Shown here one piece after another: positions 45,717-54,848 of a stretch of DNA of 64,000 nucleotides. Each line of letters opens with the position of its first letter. The first letter of the stretch is position 1. The notes under the pieces are model-generated. The model did no database searches and was not told the origin of the DNA. It saw nothing but the letters and a program-made list of their open reading frames with translations. The position numbers and the translations under genes were made by a program. The DNA comes from Bacteroidia bacterium. GTDB taxonomy: Bacteria; Bacteroidota; Bacteroidia; Flavobacteriales; Flavobacteriaceae. The stretch lies in the NCBI GenBank assembly GCA_030430385.1, contig JAUIFO010000001.1:310001-374000 (forward strand), written 5' to 3'.

Positions 45717-46193
45717 TTATTCAAATTCTATAAGCAACGTATTCTTATCGACTGTTTCTCCTTTGCTAACTTTAACAGCTTTAATCACACCATCTCTAGG
45801 CGATGATAGTACGTTTTCCATTTTCATCGCTTCTAAAATGAGTAAACTCTCATTTTCTTTGACCTCTTGACCTTCAGACACTGAAATTTCTAAAATCAAT
45901 CCTGGCATTGGCGCTTTGATTGTATTGACCTGTTTAGCACTTCCAATTTCAAATCCGAGGGCAGCAATTTGCTGATCCAATGCATCTTTGATATGCACTT
46001 CATAGCTGTTGCTGTTAACTTTTATAGTATAGGATTTTGAGTTAAAATCTGAGTGTAATACCTCTACATCAATAGAAGTGTTGTCTTTTAGAATATGATA
46101 CTGATTGTCTGAGGTTTCAATGACATCAAGTTGTTTTAAATCGTCTTGATCAAGATCAAAATTGAAGGCATTGTTAACGTTTGTTTTATACAT
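45717..46193 (-). CDS. biotin carboxyl carrier subunit of acyl-CoA carboxylase
   Basis: The C-terminal 70 residues are a biotinyl domain with 'MPGLILEISVSEGQEVKENE' and the biotinylation site 'ILEAMKMENVL'. I start at the ATG at 46193 (158 residues, 'MYKTNVNNAFNFDLDQDD'). A longer in-frame ATG at 46238 only adds a hydrophobic stretch that the family does not have. It lies 24 nt upstream of the biotin carboxylase gene and delivers carboxybiotin to the beta subunit. Confidence 0.93.
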   Translation of the reverse strand: MYKTNVNNAFNFDLDQDDLKQLDVIETSDNQYHILKDNTSIDVEVLHSDFNSKSYTIKVNSNSYEVHIKDALDQQIAALGFEIGSAKQVNTIKAPMPGLILEISVSEGQEVKENESLLILEAMKMENVLSSPRDGVIKAVKVSKGETVDKNTLLIEFE

Positions 46194-46261
46194 GAATGAG
46201 GTGTATTTGAATCGTGTAAAGATAAAAAATAACAGCAAGTGTAAAAAGCTGTTTTACGATC

Positions 46262-46942
46262 TTATTCAGAGGTTTTAAAATGTGAATTATTTTGGTGGAT
46301 TTTAATGGCTTTGTGAGATAAAATGATCCCGATAATGAGCGAAATAAAAGCACCAATCCAAATGCCTGGTACAAAGTTTATAAATAAGAAAAAGTCGTAG
46401 GCACCATGAAATAGGACAGCTAAAGCTAATCCCATTAAATTCATTAGAATTCTATTGTTTGAAAATTTAGCTTTTCCCATGAAGTAGCCCATCAAAATTC
46501 CAAAAGTTGCATGCGCAGGAACAGCAGTAAATGCTCTTACTAATGCGACTTTAGTTCCACCATCAATAACATATAAGATGTTTTCAGTAGCTGCAAATCC
46601 CATCGAAACCATGACAGCATATACAATACCATCAAAAGGTTCATTAAATGCAGTTCTCGTTTGCGAAAAATACCGAACAATCACATACTTGCTGAATTCT
46701 TCAACCAAGGCAACTATAAAAAAGGCTTTAATGAATTGCTGAAAAAAGCTGGTGTCCTTAGGTGCAGGAAACACCATATCAATGCCCAAGTAAAGCGCTG
46801 TCGTAATAATGATACTTACAATAGCTCCAAAAATAAAGTTCAAAAGTAATAAGCCTTTTGGCTCTTTTTCATATTTATCTTTACAGTAGATATATACGAT
46901 GATGATAAAAACTGGAGCAACTGCAAGGATAAGATTATTCAT
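46262..46942 (-). CDS. PrsW-family intramembrane glutamic protease
   Basis: The 226-residue protein has seven to eight hydrophobic helices and the PrsW motifs: 'VALVEEFSKYVIVRYF' (the paired Glu catalytic site), 'EPFDGIVYAVMVSMGFAATE', 'AVPAHATFGILMGYFMGKA' and 'AVLFHGAYDFFLF'. PrsW in Bacillus subtilis cleaves the anti-sigma factor RsiW; the substrate here is unknown. It lies between the carboxylase operon and a NUDIX gene on the minus strand, 14 nt after the NUDIX gene. Confidence 0.92.
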   Translation of the reverse strand: MNNLILAVAPVFIIIVYIYCKDKYEKEPKGLLLLNFIFGAIVSIIITTALYLGIDMVFPAPKDTSFFQQFIKAFFIVALVEEFSKYVIVRYFSQTRTAFNEPFDGIVYAVMVSMGFAATENILYVIDGGTKVALVRAFTAVPAHATFGILMGYFMGKAKFSNNRILMNLMGLALAVLFHGAYDFFLFINFVPGIWIGAFISLIIGIILSHKAIKIHQNNSHFKTSE

Positions 46943-46956
46943 GTCTCAAAGATAGT

Positions 46957-47511
46957 TTATTTAGCGATGCGTTCTGAAATTGCATCTAATATGATCTTGT
47001 AGAACGGTTTGTTGCTAGGGACAAAATGATCGTTAGTACCACTAAACTGTAATAAGGATTCAAATTCCGAAAGGCTCACAAATTTTAACGCTTCAACTTC
47101 TTCAGGTTGTGGTGTAAATGCCTTAAGTTCTAAATGTGTTTGAGCAATAAAGGTAATATGGAATTCATTGTCAATAATGCCATTGTCGTAGGATTGAAAA
47201 CACTCAAAAACACCAATTTTTTCAAGCTGATCTTCAGATAGCATTACACCAAGTTCTTCGTGTGCTTCACGAATAGCCGCTTGCTTAGGAGTTTCACCAG
47301 CATCAATATGTCCAGCCACAGAGACATCCCAAAGCAAAGGACAAATCACTTTACTGGCTGCACGTTGCTGTAATAAAATGTCACCATTAGCAGTATATAA
47401 CCAAATATGTGCTGTATTATGTAGATGACCTTTGGCGTGAATTTCAGATTTTGGCACAGCTTTACCAGTTGGCTTACCATTTTGATCTACAATGTCTATA
47501 AGTTCATCCAT
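46957..47511 (-). CDS. NUDIX hydrolase, Idi-like
   Basis: The 184-residue protein carries the Nudix box 'GHIDAGETPKQAAIREAHEELGV' (given here with its key residues G, E, R-E and E-E-x-G), preceded by 'ELIDIVDQNGKPTGK' and 'HLHNTAHIWLYTANGDILLQ', the beginning seen in isopentenyl-diphosphate-isomerase-like NUDIX enzymes. It likely hydrolyses a nucleoside or prenyl diphosphate derivative. A terminator-like hairpin (47517-47536) ends 6 nt before its start codon. Confidence 0.9.
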   Translation of the reverse strand: MDELIDIVDQNGKPTGKAVPKSEIHAKGHLHNTAHIWLYTANGDILLQQRAASKVICPLLWDVSVAGHIDAGETPKQAAIREAHEELGVMLSEDQLEKIGVFECFQSYDNGIIDNEFHITFIAQTHLELKAFTPQPEEVEALKFVSLSEFESLLQFSGTNDHFVPSNKPFYKIILDAISERIAK

Positions 47512-47513
47512 AC

Positions 47514-47536
47514 AAAAAGCCTCAATAAAGAGGCTT
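47514..47536 (-). terminator. Rho-independent terminator after the M42 peptidase gene, abutting the NUDIX start
   Basis: Read on the minus strand, AAGCCTC and GAGGCTT (47530-47536 and 47517-47523 in window coordinates) form a 7-bp stem with a 6-nt loop, followed by a T-run. It lies 8 nt after the M42 stop and directly in front of the NUDIX ATG at 47511, so it may also shape initiation of that gene. Confidence 0.65.
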
Positions 47537-47543
47537 GTTTTTA

Positions 47544-48632
47544 TTAATCAAAATAAGAGAAGGTATCACCATCTTTGATGTTAAGTAAGGTTTCGTAAAT
47601 CATTCGGATTACATTTTCAACATCGTCGCGATGAACCATTTCTACAGTAGTATGCATATAACGTAAAGGTAGCGATATCAATGCAGAGGCAACACCACCA
47701 TTACTGTAAGCAAAAGCATCTGTGTCTGTTCCAGTGGCTCTTGAAAGTGCAGAACGCTGAAACGGAATCTTTTTAGCTTCTGCGGTATCTGTAATTAAAT
47801 CACGAAGTTTTTGCTGTACTGCTGGCGCATAAGCTACTACAGGACCTTTTCCTAATTCTAAATGGCCTTCTTTTTTCTTATCGATCATAGGCGTTGTAGT
47901 ATCATGAGTTACATCAGTAACGATAGCTACATTAGGCTTTATCGTTTCAGTAATCATTTGTGCACCACGTAAACCAATTTCTTCTTGTACCGAATTTGTA
48001 ACATATAACCCAAAAGGAAGTTTCTTTTTGTTTTCTTTCAGTAAACGCGCCACTTCAGCAATCATAAAACCTCCCATTCTGTTATCTAAGGCACGACACA
48101 CAAACTTGTCGCCATTCAAAATATGAAATTCATCAGGATAGGTAATTACACAGCCTACATGCACGCCTAGTTTTTCAACCTCGTCTTTGCTGCTGCATCC
48201 ACAATCAATGAATATATTATCAGGTTTTGGAGATTCTTCTTTTGCTCTATTTCTGGTGTGAATAGCAGGCCATCCAAAAACACCTTTTACAATGCCTTTT
48301 TTGGTATGAATGTTTACAACTTTACTTGGTGCAATTTGATGGTCACTTCCGCCATTTCTAATCACATAGATCAAACCATTATCTGAAATATAATTTACAT
48401 ACCAAGAGATCTCATCGGCATGGCCTTCAATAACAACTTTGTATTTGGCTTTAGGATTGATCACACCTACAGCAGTACCATAAGTGTCTGTGATGAACTC
48501 ATCAACATAAGGTTTTAGATAATCCATCCATAATTTTTGTCCATCCCATTCATAGCCAGTAGGAGCTGCGTTATTTAAATATTTTTCTAAGAAATCAATC
48601 GATTTTTTATTGAGTATACGTTTTTTTGCCAT
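47544..48632 (-). CDS. M42-family metallopeptidase (glutamyl/endoglucanase-type aminopeptidase)
   Basis: The 362-residue protein has the M42 metal ligands in 'VVIEGHADEISWYVNYI' (His, Asp), 'CRALDNRMGGFMIAEVA' (bridging Asp), 'NSVQEEIGLRGAQM' (catalytic Glu pair), 'IVTDVTHDTTTP' (Asp) and 'LRYMHTTVEMVHRDDVEN' (His). These cytosolic enzymes trim N-terminal residues from peptides and form large tetrahedral complexes. Length is normal. It is divergent from the DUF4294 gene. Confidence 0.93.
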   Translation of the reverse strand: MAKKRILNKKSIDFLEKYLNNAAPTGYEWDGQKLWMDYLKPYVDEFITDTYGTAVGVINPKAKYKVVIEGHADEISWYVNYISDNGLIYVIRNGGSDHQIAPSKVVNIHTKKGIVKGVFGWPAIHTRNRAKEESPKPDNIFIDCGCSSKDEVEKLGVHVGCVITYPDEFHILNGDKFVCRALDNRMGGFMIAEVARLLKENKKKLPFGLYVTNSVQEEIGLRGAQMITETIKPNVAIVTDVTHDTTTPMIDKKKEGHLELGKGPVVAYAPAVQQKLRDLITDTAEAKKIPFQRSALSRATGTDTDAFAYSNGGVASALISLPLRYMHTTVEMVHRDDVENVIRMIYETLLNIKDGDTFSYFD

Positions 48633-48757
48633 CTGAATTAATTTTGGACTAAATTAATAATATTAATACGAATTTAAGGTTTATGAGAATGTAAATATTT
48701 AATTTTGAATTTATGTTCAAAGCCAACTTTGGAACGGTTTTAGTTCATCAATCAATA

Positions 48758-49453
48758 ATGAAACATTTAAGCTACATTGTATTACTTTGTCCACTTATTA
48801 GTTTTGCGCAATTAGAACCTGTTGCTCAAGATTCTACAGTCGTGGAATATATTTTGATTGAAGGCGATTCTATTCCAAAAACAGCTATCGATTTAAACGA
48901 AGTATTACTGCTTCAGAAGTTGAAATTTGAGAGTAAAGATGATCGTATTAAATATTTGATTCTCAAACGAAAAACGCTAAAAGTATATCCTTATGCAAAG
49001 CTTGCCGCGGAACGATTAACAACATTAAATGAGCGCTTAGCGACTTTAGAATCCAAGCGCGCAAAAAAGCGTTATGCCAAGATCATTCAAAAGTATATTG
49101 AAGAAGAATTTTCTGCTGAACTTAAGAAGTTAACACGTACCGAAGGTCAGATCCTCATTAAGTTAATTCATAGACAAACAGGAAGTACTGCATTCGAATT
49201 GATTAAAGAATTACGTAATGGTTGGCGTGCATTTTGGTTTAATACCACAGCAAATATGTTCGATATTTCATTGAAGCGCGAATTTGATCCTGTAAACACT
49301 AAAGAGGATTTTCTAATTGAAGATATTTTAGAAAGAGCCTTTCAAGACGGACTCCTAAAACGTCAGGATCCTGCGGTTCATTTTGAATATGATTATTACG
49401 ATTTGTTTGATAAATGGATCAACAATGAAGCTTTAAAACCTGTAAAAGACTAA
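48758..49453 (+). CDS. DUF4294 family exported protein
   Basis: The protein matches the flavobacterial DUF4294 family ('YILIEGDSIPKTAIDLNEVL', 'YLILKRKTLKVYPYAKLAAE', 'YAKIIQKYIEEEFSAELKKL', 'ELIKELRNGWRAFWFNTTAN'). I use the ATG at 48758 (231 residues) because it starts a signal peptide 'MKHLSYIVLLCPLISFAQ'; the frame is open from an ATG at 48713. The function is unknown. Its TAA overlaps the ATG of the hemolysin III gene by one base, so the two are coupled. Confidence 0.85.
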   Translation: MKHLSYIVLLCPLISFAQLEPVAQDSTVVEYILIEGDSIPKTAIDLNEVLLLQKLKFESKDDRIKYLILKRKTLKVYPYAKLAAERLTTLNERLATLESKRAKKRYAKIIQKYIEEEFSAELKKLTRTEGQILIKLIHRQTGSTAFELIKELRNGWRAFWFNTTANMFDISLKREFDPVNTKEDFLIEDILERAFQDGLLKRQDPAVHFEYDYYDLFDKWINNEALKPVKD

Positions 49454-50079
49454 TGCGAACACAATCTGTTTTAGAAGAGCGGCTCAACGCCTGGAGTCAT
49501 GGCATTGGCGCAGCACTTGGAATTGCTGGATTGGTTTTACTTATCGTTTTTAGAGAAAAAGTAGTGCCTTATTCATTATTCAGTGTTATAGTTTATGGCA
49601 TTTCTATAATTGTACTATTTCTAGCCTCAACATTTTATCATGCGGTTTCTGGCGAAAAGCGAAAGCACTATTTCAGGATTGTTGATCACATAAGTATTTA
49701 TTTTCTCATTGCAGGTACTTACACACCAGTTTTACTTATTATGCTTCCTGATAGTTTTGGCTGGGAATTATTCTGGATCGTTTGGGGAATTGCAACTTTT
49801 GGTGTCATTTTAAAGTTGTTTTTTACGGGTAAGTTTGAGACATTCTCAACACTTCTGTATTTGGTAATGGGCTGGTTAATTGTATTTGATTATACGACAC
49901 TTTCAGATCGAATAGCAGCTAACGGACTCTATTTATTGTTTGCTGGAGGCTTATTTTATACAGTCGGAATTGTCTTTTATGCTGTTGAAAAGATACCTTT
50001 TAATCATGTGATTTGGCATTGTTTTGTCCTTGCTGGTGCCATATGCCATTTCTTTATGATCTATGGTTATGTGATTTAA
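49453..50079 (+). CDS. hemolysin III / PAQR-family membrane protein
   Basis: The 208-residue protein has seven membrane helices and the PAQR/hemolysin III metal-site residues: 'RLNAWSHGIGAALGIAG', 'FLASTFYHAVSGEKRKHYFR', 'IVDHISIYFLIAGTYTPVLL' and 'FNHVIWHCFVLAGAICHFF'. Bacterial members are linked to membrane fluidity or lipid metabolism; 'hemolysin' is a historical name and does not show toxicity here. It is coupled to DUF4294 upstream and its stop overlaps that of thrC by 4 nt. Confidence 0.92.
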   Translation: MRTQSVLEERLNAWSHGIGAALGIAGLVLLIVFREKVVPYSLFSVIVYGISIIVLFLASTFYHAVSGEKRKHYFRIVDHISIYFLIAGTYTPVLLIMLPDSFGWELFWIVWGIATFGVILKLFFTGKFETFSTLLYLVMGWLIVFDYTTLSDRIAANGLYLLFAGGLFYTVGIVFYAVEKIPFNHVIWHCFVLAGAICHFFMIYGYVI

Positions 50080-51377
50080 CTACGCTGAAGCAGAAACGAT
50101 TTTAGATCGTCATAATGTGTAATGGAAGTCGCTACTTTGTTTTTGTTCATCACAGATTGTATTTGTTCAGGAAGCTCTACTTTGTCTTTAATAACGTCTT
50201 CTACAATATCTAGGAATTTTGTTGGATGTGCAGTTTCTAAAAAAACACAATGCGCATTAGGATGTTGTTTTAAGTAAGATTTACATCCTAAATATCCAAC
50301 AGCACCATGAGGATCTGCAATATAATTGTATGTATTATAAAGTTCTGAAATAGCAGCTTTCGTTTGATTATCATCAAAACTGAAAGAGGACAGATTGGAT
50401 TTTAGAACCTCAAAATCATTGTTGTATATCTCTTGAATTCTGATGAAGTTACTCGGATTGCCAACATCCATAGCATTACTAATAGTTTGCACAGAAGGTT
50501 TAGGATGATAGCTTCCAGTTTTTAAATATTCAGTCACCACATTATTACTATTGTTGGACGCAATAAAGTGTTTGATGGGTAAGCCTAATTGCTGTGCCAT
50601 CATTCCAGCGCAAATGTTTCCGAAGTTTCCACTAGGAATCGAGAAAACAAGATTATCGTAGGTATTATGGAGCTGTTTGTAAGCAAACATAAAATAAAAT
50701 AGCTGTGGTAACCATCGTGCTACATTAATGGAGTTGGCTGAAGTTAACTGCATTTTAGAAGTAAGATCGTCATCTAAAAAGGCACGTTTAACCATATCCT
50801 GGCAGTCATCAAAAACACCATCTACTTCTAACGCAGTAATGTTTTGTCCGAGTGTGGTTAATTGTTTTTCTTGAATGTTACTAACTTTTCCAGAAGGATA
50901 AAGGATAACAACATTCACACCTTTTACACCTAAAAAACCATTAGCAACAGCACCTCCTGTATCTCCAGAAGTTGCCACTAAAACTGTAACTTCATTTGAG
51001 TTGTCAGAATTAAAATATCCTAAACATCGCGCCATAAATCTTGCACCAACATCTTTAAAAGCCATTGTTGGTCCGTGAAATAATTCTAAAGTAGAAATGT
51101 GCTTATTGATGTTGACTACAGGAAAATCGAAGGACAGTGTCTCTTCAATAATGGTTCTTAAAACCGCTTCAGAAATCTCAGGAGAAGTAAATTGTTTAAT
51201 TGCTTCAAAGGCAATGTCTGTATGGCTTAAGGCATCAATATTTTCAAAAAATGAATGCGGCAATGCATCAATACGCTCAGGAAAATATAGTCCTTTATCA
51301 GGAGCTAGTCCTTTAATGACAGCATTTTTAAAAGACGTATTTGGCGCTTGTTTATTGAGGCTATAGTAATTCATCAA
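50076..51377 (-). CDS. thrC: threonine synthase
   Basis: The 433-residue PLP enzyme shows 'LELFHGPTMAFKDVGARFMA' (with the PLP-binding Lys), 'VLVATSGDTGGAVANGFLG', 'ILYPSGKVSNIQEKQLTTLG', 'FSIPSGNFGNICAGMMAQ' and 'IADPHGAVGYLG'. It converts O-phosphohomoserine to threonine. It starts 4 nt inside the end of thrB. The three thr genes are in pathway order on the minus strand. Two consecutive ATGs exist; either may be used. Confidence 0.96.
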   Translation of the reverse strand: MMNYYSLNKQAPNTSFKNAVIKGLAPDKGLYFPERIDALPHSFFENIDALSHTDIAFEAIKQFTSPEISEAVLRTIIEETLSFDFPVVNINKHISTLELFHGPTMAFKDVGARFMARCLGYFNSDNSNEVTVLVATSGDTGGAVANGFLGVKGVNVVILYPSGKVSNIQEKQLTTLGQNITALEVDGVFDDCQDMVKRAFLDDDLTSKMQLTSANSINVARWLPQLFYFMFAYKQLHNTYDNLVFSIPSGNFGNICAGMMAQQLGLPIKHFIASNNSNNVVTEYLKTGSYHPKPSVQTISNAMDVGNPSNFIRIQEIYNNDFEVLKSNLSSFSFDDNQTKAAISELYNTYNYIADPHGAVGYLGCKSYLKQHPNAHCVFLETAHPTKFLDIVEDVIKDKVELPEQIQSVMNKNKVATSITHYDDLKSFLLQRS

Positions 51378-52312
51378 TTATCAATTATTTTAACACCTTC
51401 AGCATTTATTTTTGATAGATGCAATTCAAATTCAATTCCTGTAGAAGCATACTTATTTTGAATCTGTTCTTTAACTTGATTAGCAGATGCTTCACCTTTA
51501 CATAAACTGAAGATTGAAGGTCCAGAACCTGAAATCCCGCAACCTAAAGCTCCAGCTTCAATAGCAGCTAATTTTACAGCATCAAAATGTGGAATAAGCT
51601 TACTTCTGTACGGCTCAACAATCACATCGTTTAAACTAGAACTTAGTAAATCATAATCATTGGTATGCAAGGCATGTACAAGGCTTCCAACATTAGACCA
51701 CTGTGTAATGGCATGATTTAGAGCCACAGTTTTTGGGAGTATGGCTCTTGATTCTGAAGTTTTAATTTCAATTTGAGGATGCAGCACTACAGCATACAAA
51801 GCATTAGGAGTTGGTAGCTCAAGCACTTTTAGAGGTGCTATGCTTTTAACTAAAGTAAAACCACCAAAAAGGGCAGGAGCAATATTATCGGCATGCTCAC
51901 ATTGACTAGCAATAGCTTCACCTTTCATAGCAAAAGCTGTAAGTTCGGTAAGGTTATAAGGATTGCCTAATAATTGGTTTAAAGCAAACACACTTCCAGC
52001 AGCACTAGCAGCACTACTACCAATACCACTTCCTGGTTTGATGTGTTTGTAAATTTCAATCTCAAAACCAATTTCTGGTTTTGCATCTTCATATAAGGCC
52101 AAAGCAGCAACTCCAGCAACATTACGTTCGGTTTCATAAGGAAGATCAAAGCCTTCAATTTTTGTAATGCGAATGCCTTTTTCTGAAGACGTCTTTACAA
52201 GCATTTCATCTCCAACAGAATCCAAACAAAAGCCCAAAACATCAAAACCACAAGATACGTTGGCAACAGTTGCAGGTGAAAACAATCTGATATGTTTCGA
52301 CTTAAAGGTCAT
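51374..52312 (-). CDS. thrB: homoserine kinase (GHMP family)
   Basis: The 312-residue protein has the GHMP kinase motifs 'IRLFSPATVANVSCGFDVLG', 'HIKPGSGIGSSAASAAGSVF' (ATP-binding motif 2) and 'EAGALGCGISGSGPSIFSL'. It phosphorylates homoserine using ATP. It begins 3 nt after thrA and overlaps thrC by 4 nt, so the operon is tightly coupled. Confidence 0.96.
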   Translation of the reverse strand: MTFKSKHIRLFSPATVANVSCGFDVLGFCLDSVGDEMLVKTSSEKGIRITKIEGFDLPYETERNVAGVAALALYEDAKPEIGFEIEIYKHIKPGSGIGSSAASAAGSVFALNQLLGNPYNLTELTAFAMKGEAIASQCEHADNIAPALFGGFTLVKSIAPLKVLELPTPNALYAVVLHPQIEIKTSESRAILPKTVALNHAITQWSNVGSLVHALHTNDYDLLSSSLNDVIVEPYRSKLIPHFDAVKLAAIEAGALGCGISGSGPSIFSLCKGEASANQVKEQIQNKYASTGIEFELHLSKINAEGVKIIDN

Positions 52313-52315
52313 CGT

Positions 52316-54763
52316 TTATTTATTACCAATTTTAATGATATCAGCAAACAATCCAGAAGCTGTAACATCTGCTCCAGCACCAGCGCCTTTTACAATTAGA
52401 GGTTGTTCAGGATAACGTTCTGTATAAAACATCACAATATTGTCTTTTCCTTCGAGATTATAAAAAGGATGACCTTCAGGAATTTCTCTTAAGCCACATT
52501 TTGCTTTTCCGTTTTTAAATTCAGCTACATATTTTAACTGACAATTATTTGCTTTTGCAGATGCAAAAATTTCCTGAAAATGCGATTCGTCCGCTTTAAG
52601 ACTTTTATAGAAATCGTCAACCGATTTACTTTCCAAATTAGCTTTGGTTAAAAACGTTTCAATATTAATATCGTCAATTTCCATAGTGCCACCATTTTCA
52701 CGAGCTAGAATTAAAATCTTTCTGGCAACATCAATACCACTGAGATCAATTCGCGGATCAGGTTCTGTATATCCTTCAAATTGGGCGCGTTTAACAGTAT
52801 CGTGGAAATTAGTACGATCACTAAAATTATTAAACACAAAATTCAAACTACCAGATAAGATAGCTTGAATACTCGTTACTTTATCACCAGAAGCGACAAG
52901 ATTATTTAGCGTATTGATGATTGGTAAACCAGCACCAACATTGGTTTCGTATAAAAATGGTGTGTTGTAGCTTAGCGAAAGTTCATGAAGTTTTTTATAG
53001 GTTTCAAAAGTTCCCGAACAAGCAATTTTATTACAAGCAACAACAGCAATACTGTGCTTTAAATAGGTTTCATACCATCCAGCAACAGTCTCGTTTGCAG
53101 TAATATCAACAAAAATACTGTTACGTAAATTCATAGCTTTAACCGTATCGAAAAAGCCTTCCATACTCGTTTTATTCGCGTAATGAAATAGAGAAGCCCA
53201 ATTACTTAGATCAATGCCATTGGCATCGAAGATCATTTTTCTAGAATTGGCCATACCAATAATACGCACATCAATTTTAAGCTTCTTTTTAAGGAAACTG
53301 TGCTGCTGTTCAATTTGATCGATTAACTTTTCGCCAACGTTTCCAATGCCAACAATAAACACATTAAGCTGTTTGGTCTTGACTTCAAAAAAGCGTTCGT
53401 GTAAAACATTAAGCGCTTTTTTAACATCATTGTCATTAATCACAGCTGAAATGTTTCGCTCAGAAGCACCTTGTGCAATAGCTCTAATGTTGATGTTGTT
53501 TTTTCCAAGTGTGCTAAACATTTTTCCGCTAATACCTTGATGACTTTTCATATTGTCACCAATTAAGGCAATGATAGACAGACCAGTTTCAACAACAATA
53601 GGATCTATTTTATGAAGCGATATTTCATTTTCAAAAGTGGTATTAATAGCGGTTTTAGCCACCTCAGAATTTTCAATATCAATACCAAAACAAATGGAAT
53701 GTTCAGAAGACGCTTGGGTAATAAAAATAATGTTGATTTTTTCCTGAGCAAGGGTTTCAAATAAACGTTTTGAAAAACCAGGAATACCTACCATACCACT
53801 ACCTTGTAATGTAAGTAAGGCAATGTCATTAATATGAGTAATGCCTTTTACAGGATGCTTAAAACGCGCTTCGCTCTCAAAGGTAATTACTGTTCCTTTG
53901 GCTTCAGGTTTTAAGGTGTTCTTTATATGTATAGGAATGTTTAAATCTAAAACAGGCTGAACCGTTGGAGGATATAATACTTTGGCTCCAAAATGCGACA
54001 ATTCCATTGCTTCTTGGTAAGAAATTTGCTCAATAGGAAAGGCTTGCTTCACTAATTTCGGATTTGCAGTGTACATACCACTAACATCAGTCCAAATTTC
54101 AAGTTGTTCTACATGTAAAGCCGATGCAATTATAGCTGCAGTAAAATCAGATCCACCACGTCCTAAAGTGGTAATCTCATCATTCATTGATTTTGATACA
54201 AAACCAGGTAGGATCGTAATGCGTTGTTTAGCCGATTTAAAGTAAGCCACAATATTGCTGTTAGTAGTTTCGTATTGAACTTCGGCTTTTGTGAAGTTTG
54301 AGTTGGTTGTAATTAATTCTTGCGAATTTTTTCTAGCAACATCTAAACCTCTAGATTGCATCGTTTCTGCAATGATATATGATGAAAGCAGCTCACCGAA
54401 ACTCACCAGTTTATCTGATGTTTTTGGAGACAATTCATTAATAAGGAATAATCCGTCAAGAAGGTTTTTTAAATCTTTTAATTGCGTTTCAACGTGTTTG
54501 ATGACGTCTTTGTTCTTCTTCGGAATAAGGGCTTCAACGAGTTTAATATGTGTTTTTTGAATATTATTAAAAGCATCGTTGTAGGTCTTGTCTTTTGATT
54601 GTGCTAATTGACCAGCCTTCAGTAGTTTATCAGTAATGCCACCAACAGCTGAAACTACAGCAATCACATTGCTGTGTTTTGATTGTTCATCTAAAATAGA
54701 TATGACTTGATTAATCGTATTTGCAGTCCCAACAGACGTTCCTCCAAACTTTAAAACTTTCAT
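52316..54763 (-). CDS. thrA: bifunctional aspartate kinase / homoserine dehydrogenase
   Basis: The 815-residue fusion has an aspartokinase domain ('MKVLKFGGTSVGTANTI', 'TTLGRGGSDFTAAIIASAL', 'EIWTDVSGMYTANPKLV'), ACT regulatory domains ('ITLQGSGMVGIPGFSKRLF', 'IALIGDNMKSHQGISGKMF') and a homoserine dehydrogenase domain ('NVFIVGIGNVGEKLIDQI', 'YETNVGAGLPIINTLNNLV', 'YTEPDPRIDLSGIDVARKI'). It catalyses the first and third steps from aspartate to threonine and is probably inhibited by threonine through the ACT domains. It heads the thrABC operon; I see no leader peptide or attenuator in the 85 nt upstream. Confidence 0.97.
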   Translation of the reverse strand: MKVLKFGGTSVGTANTINQVISILDEQSKHSNVIAVVSAVGGITDKLLKAGQLAQSKDKTYNDAFNNIQKTHIKLVEALIPKKNKDVIKHVETQLKDLKNLLDGLFLINELSPKTSDKLVSFGELLSSYIIAETMQSRGLDVARKNSQELITTNSNFTKAEVQYETTNSNIVAYFKSAKQRITILPGFVSKSMNDEITTLGRGGSDFTAAIIASALHVEQLEIWTDVSGMYTANPKLVKQAFPIEQISYQEAMELSHFGAKVLYPPTVQPVLDLNIPIHIKNTLKPEAKGTVITFESEARFKHPVKGITHINDIALLTLQGSGMVGIPGFSKRLFETLAQEKINIIFITQASSEHSICFGIDIENSEVAKTAINTTFENEISLHKIDPIVVETGLSIIALIGDNMKSHQGISGKMFSTLGKNNINIRAIAQGASERNISAVINDNDVKKALNVLHERFFEVKTKQLNVFIVGIGNVGEKLIDQIEQQHSFLKKKLKIDVRIIGMANSRKMIFDANGIDLSNWASLFHYANKTSMEGFFDTVKAMNLRNSIFVDITANETVAGWYETYLKHSIAVVACNKIACSGTFETYKKLHELSLSYNTPFLYETNVGAGLPIINTLNNLVASGDKVTSIQAILSGSLNFVFNNFSDRTNFHDTVKRAQFEGYTEPDPRIDLSGIDVARKILILARENGGTMEIDDINIETFLTKANLESKSVDDFYKSLKADESHFQEIFASAKANNCQLKYVAEFKNGKAKCGLREIPEGHPFYNLEGKDNIVMFYTERYPEQPLIVKGAGAGADVTASGLFADIIKIGNK

Positions 54764-54848
54764 CCCTCAACGATTTATAACTAAGATAGTGTAGTCTTTA
54801 AATTAAACTTCAAAAGTATTACTTTTACTTCTAATAAAAACTGCACAC

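Noticed and set aside
52316-54848. Threonine/isoleucine attenuator upstream of thrA
   Set aside because: The 85-nt gap to the divergent gene has no Thr/Ile-rich leader peptide and no terminator-antiterminator pair.
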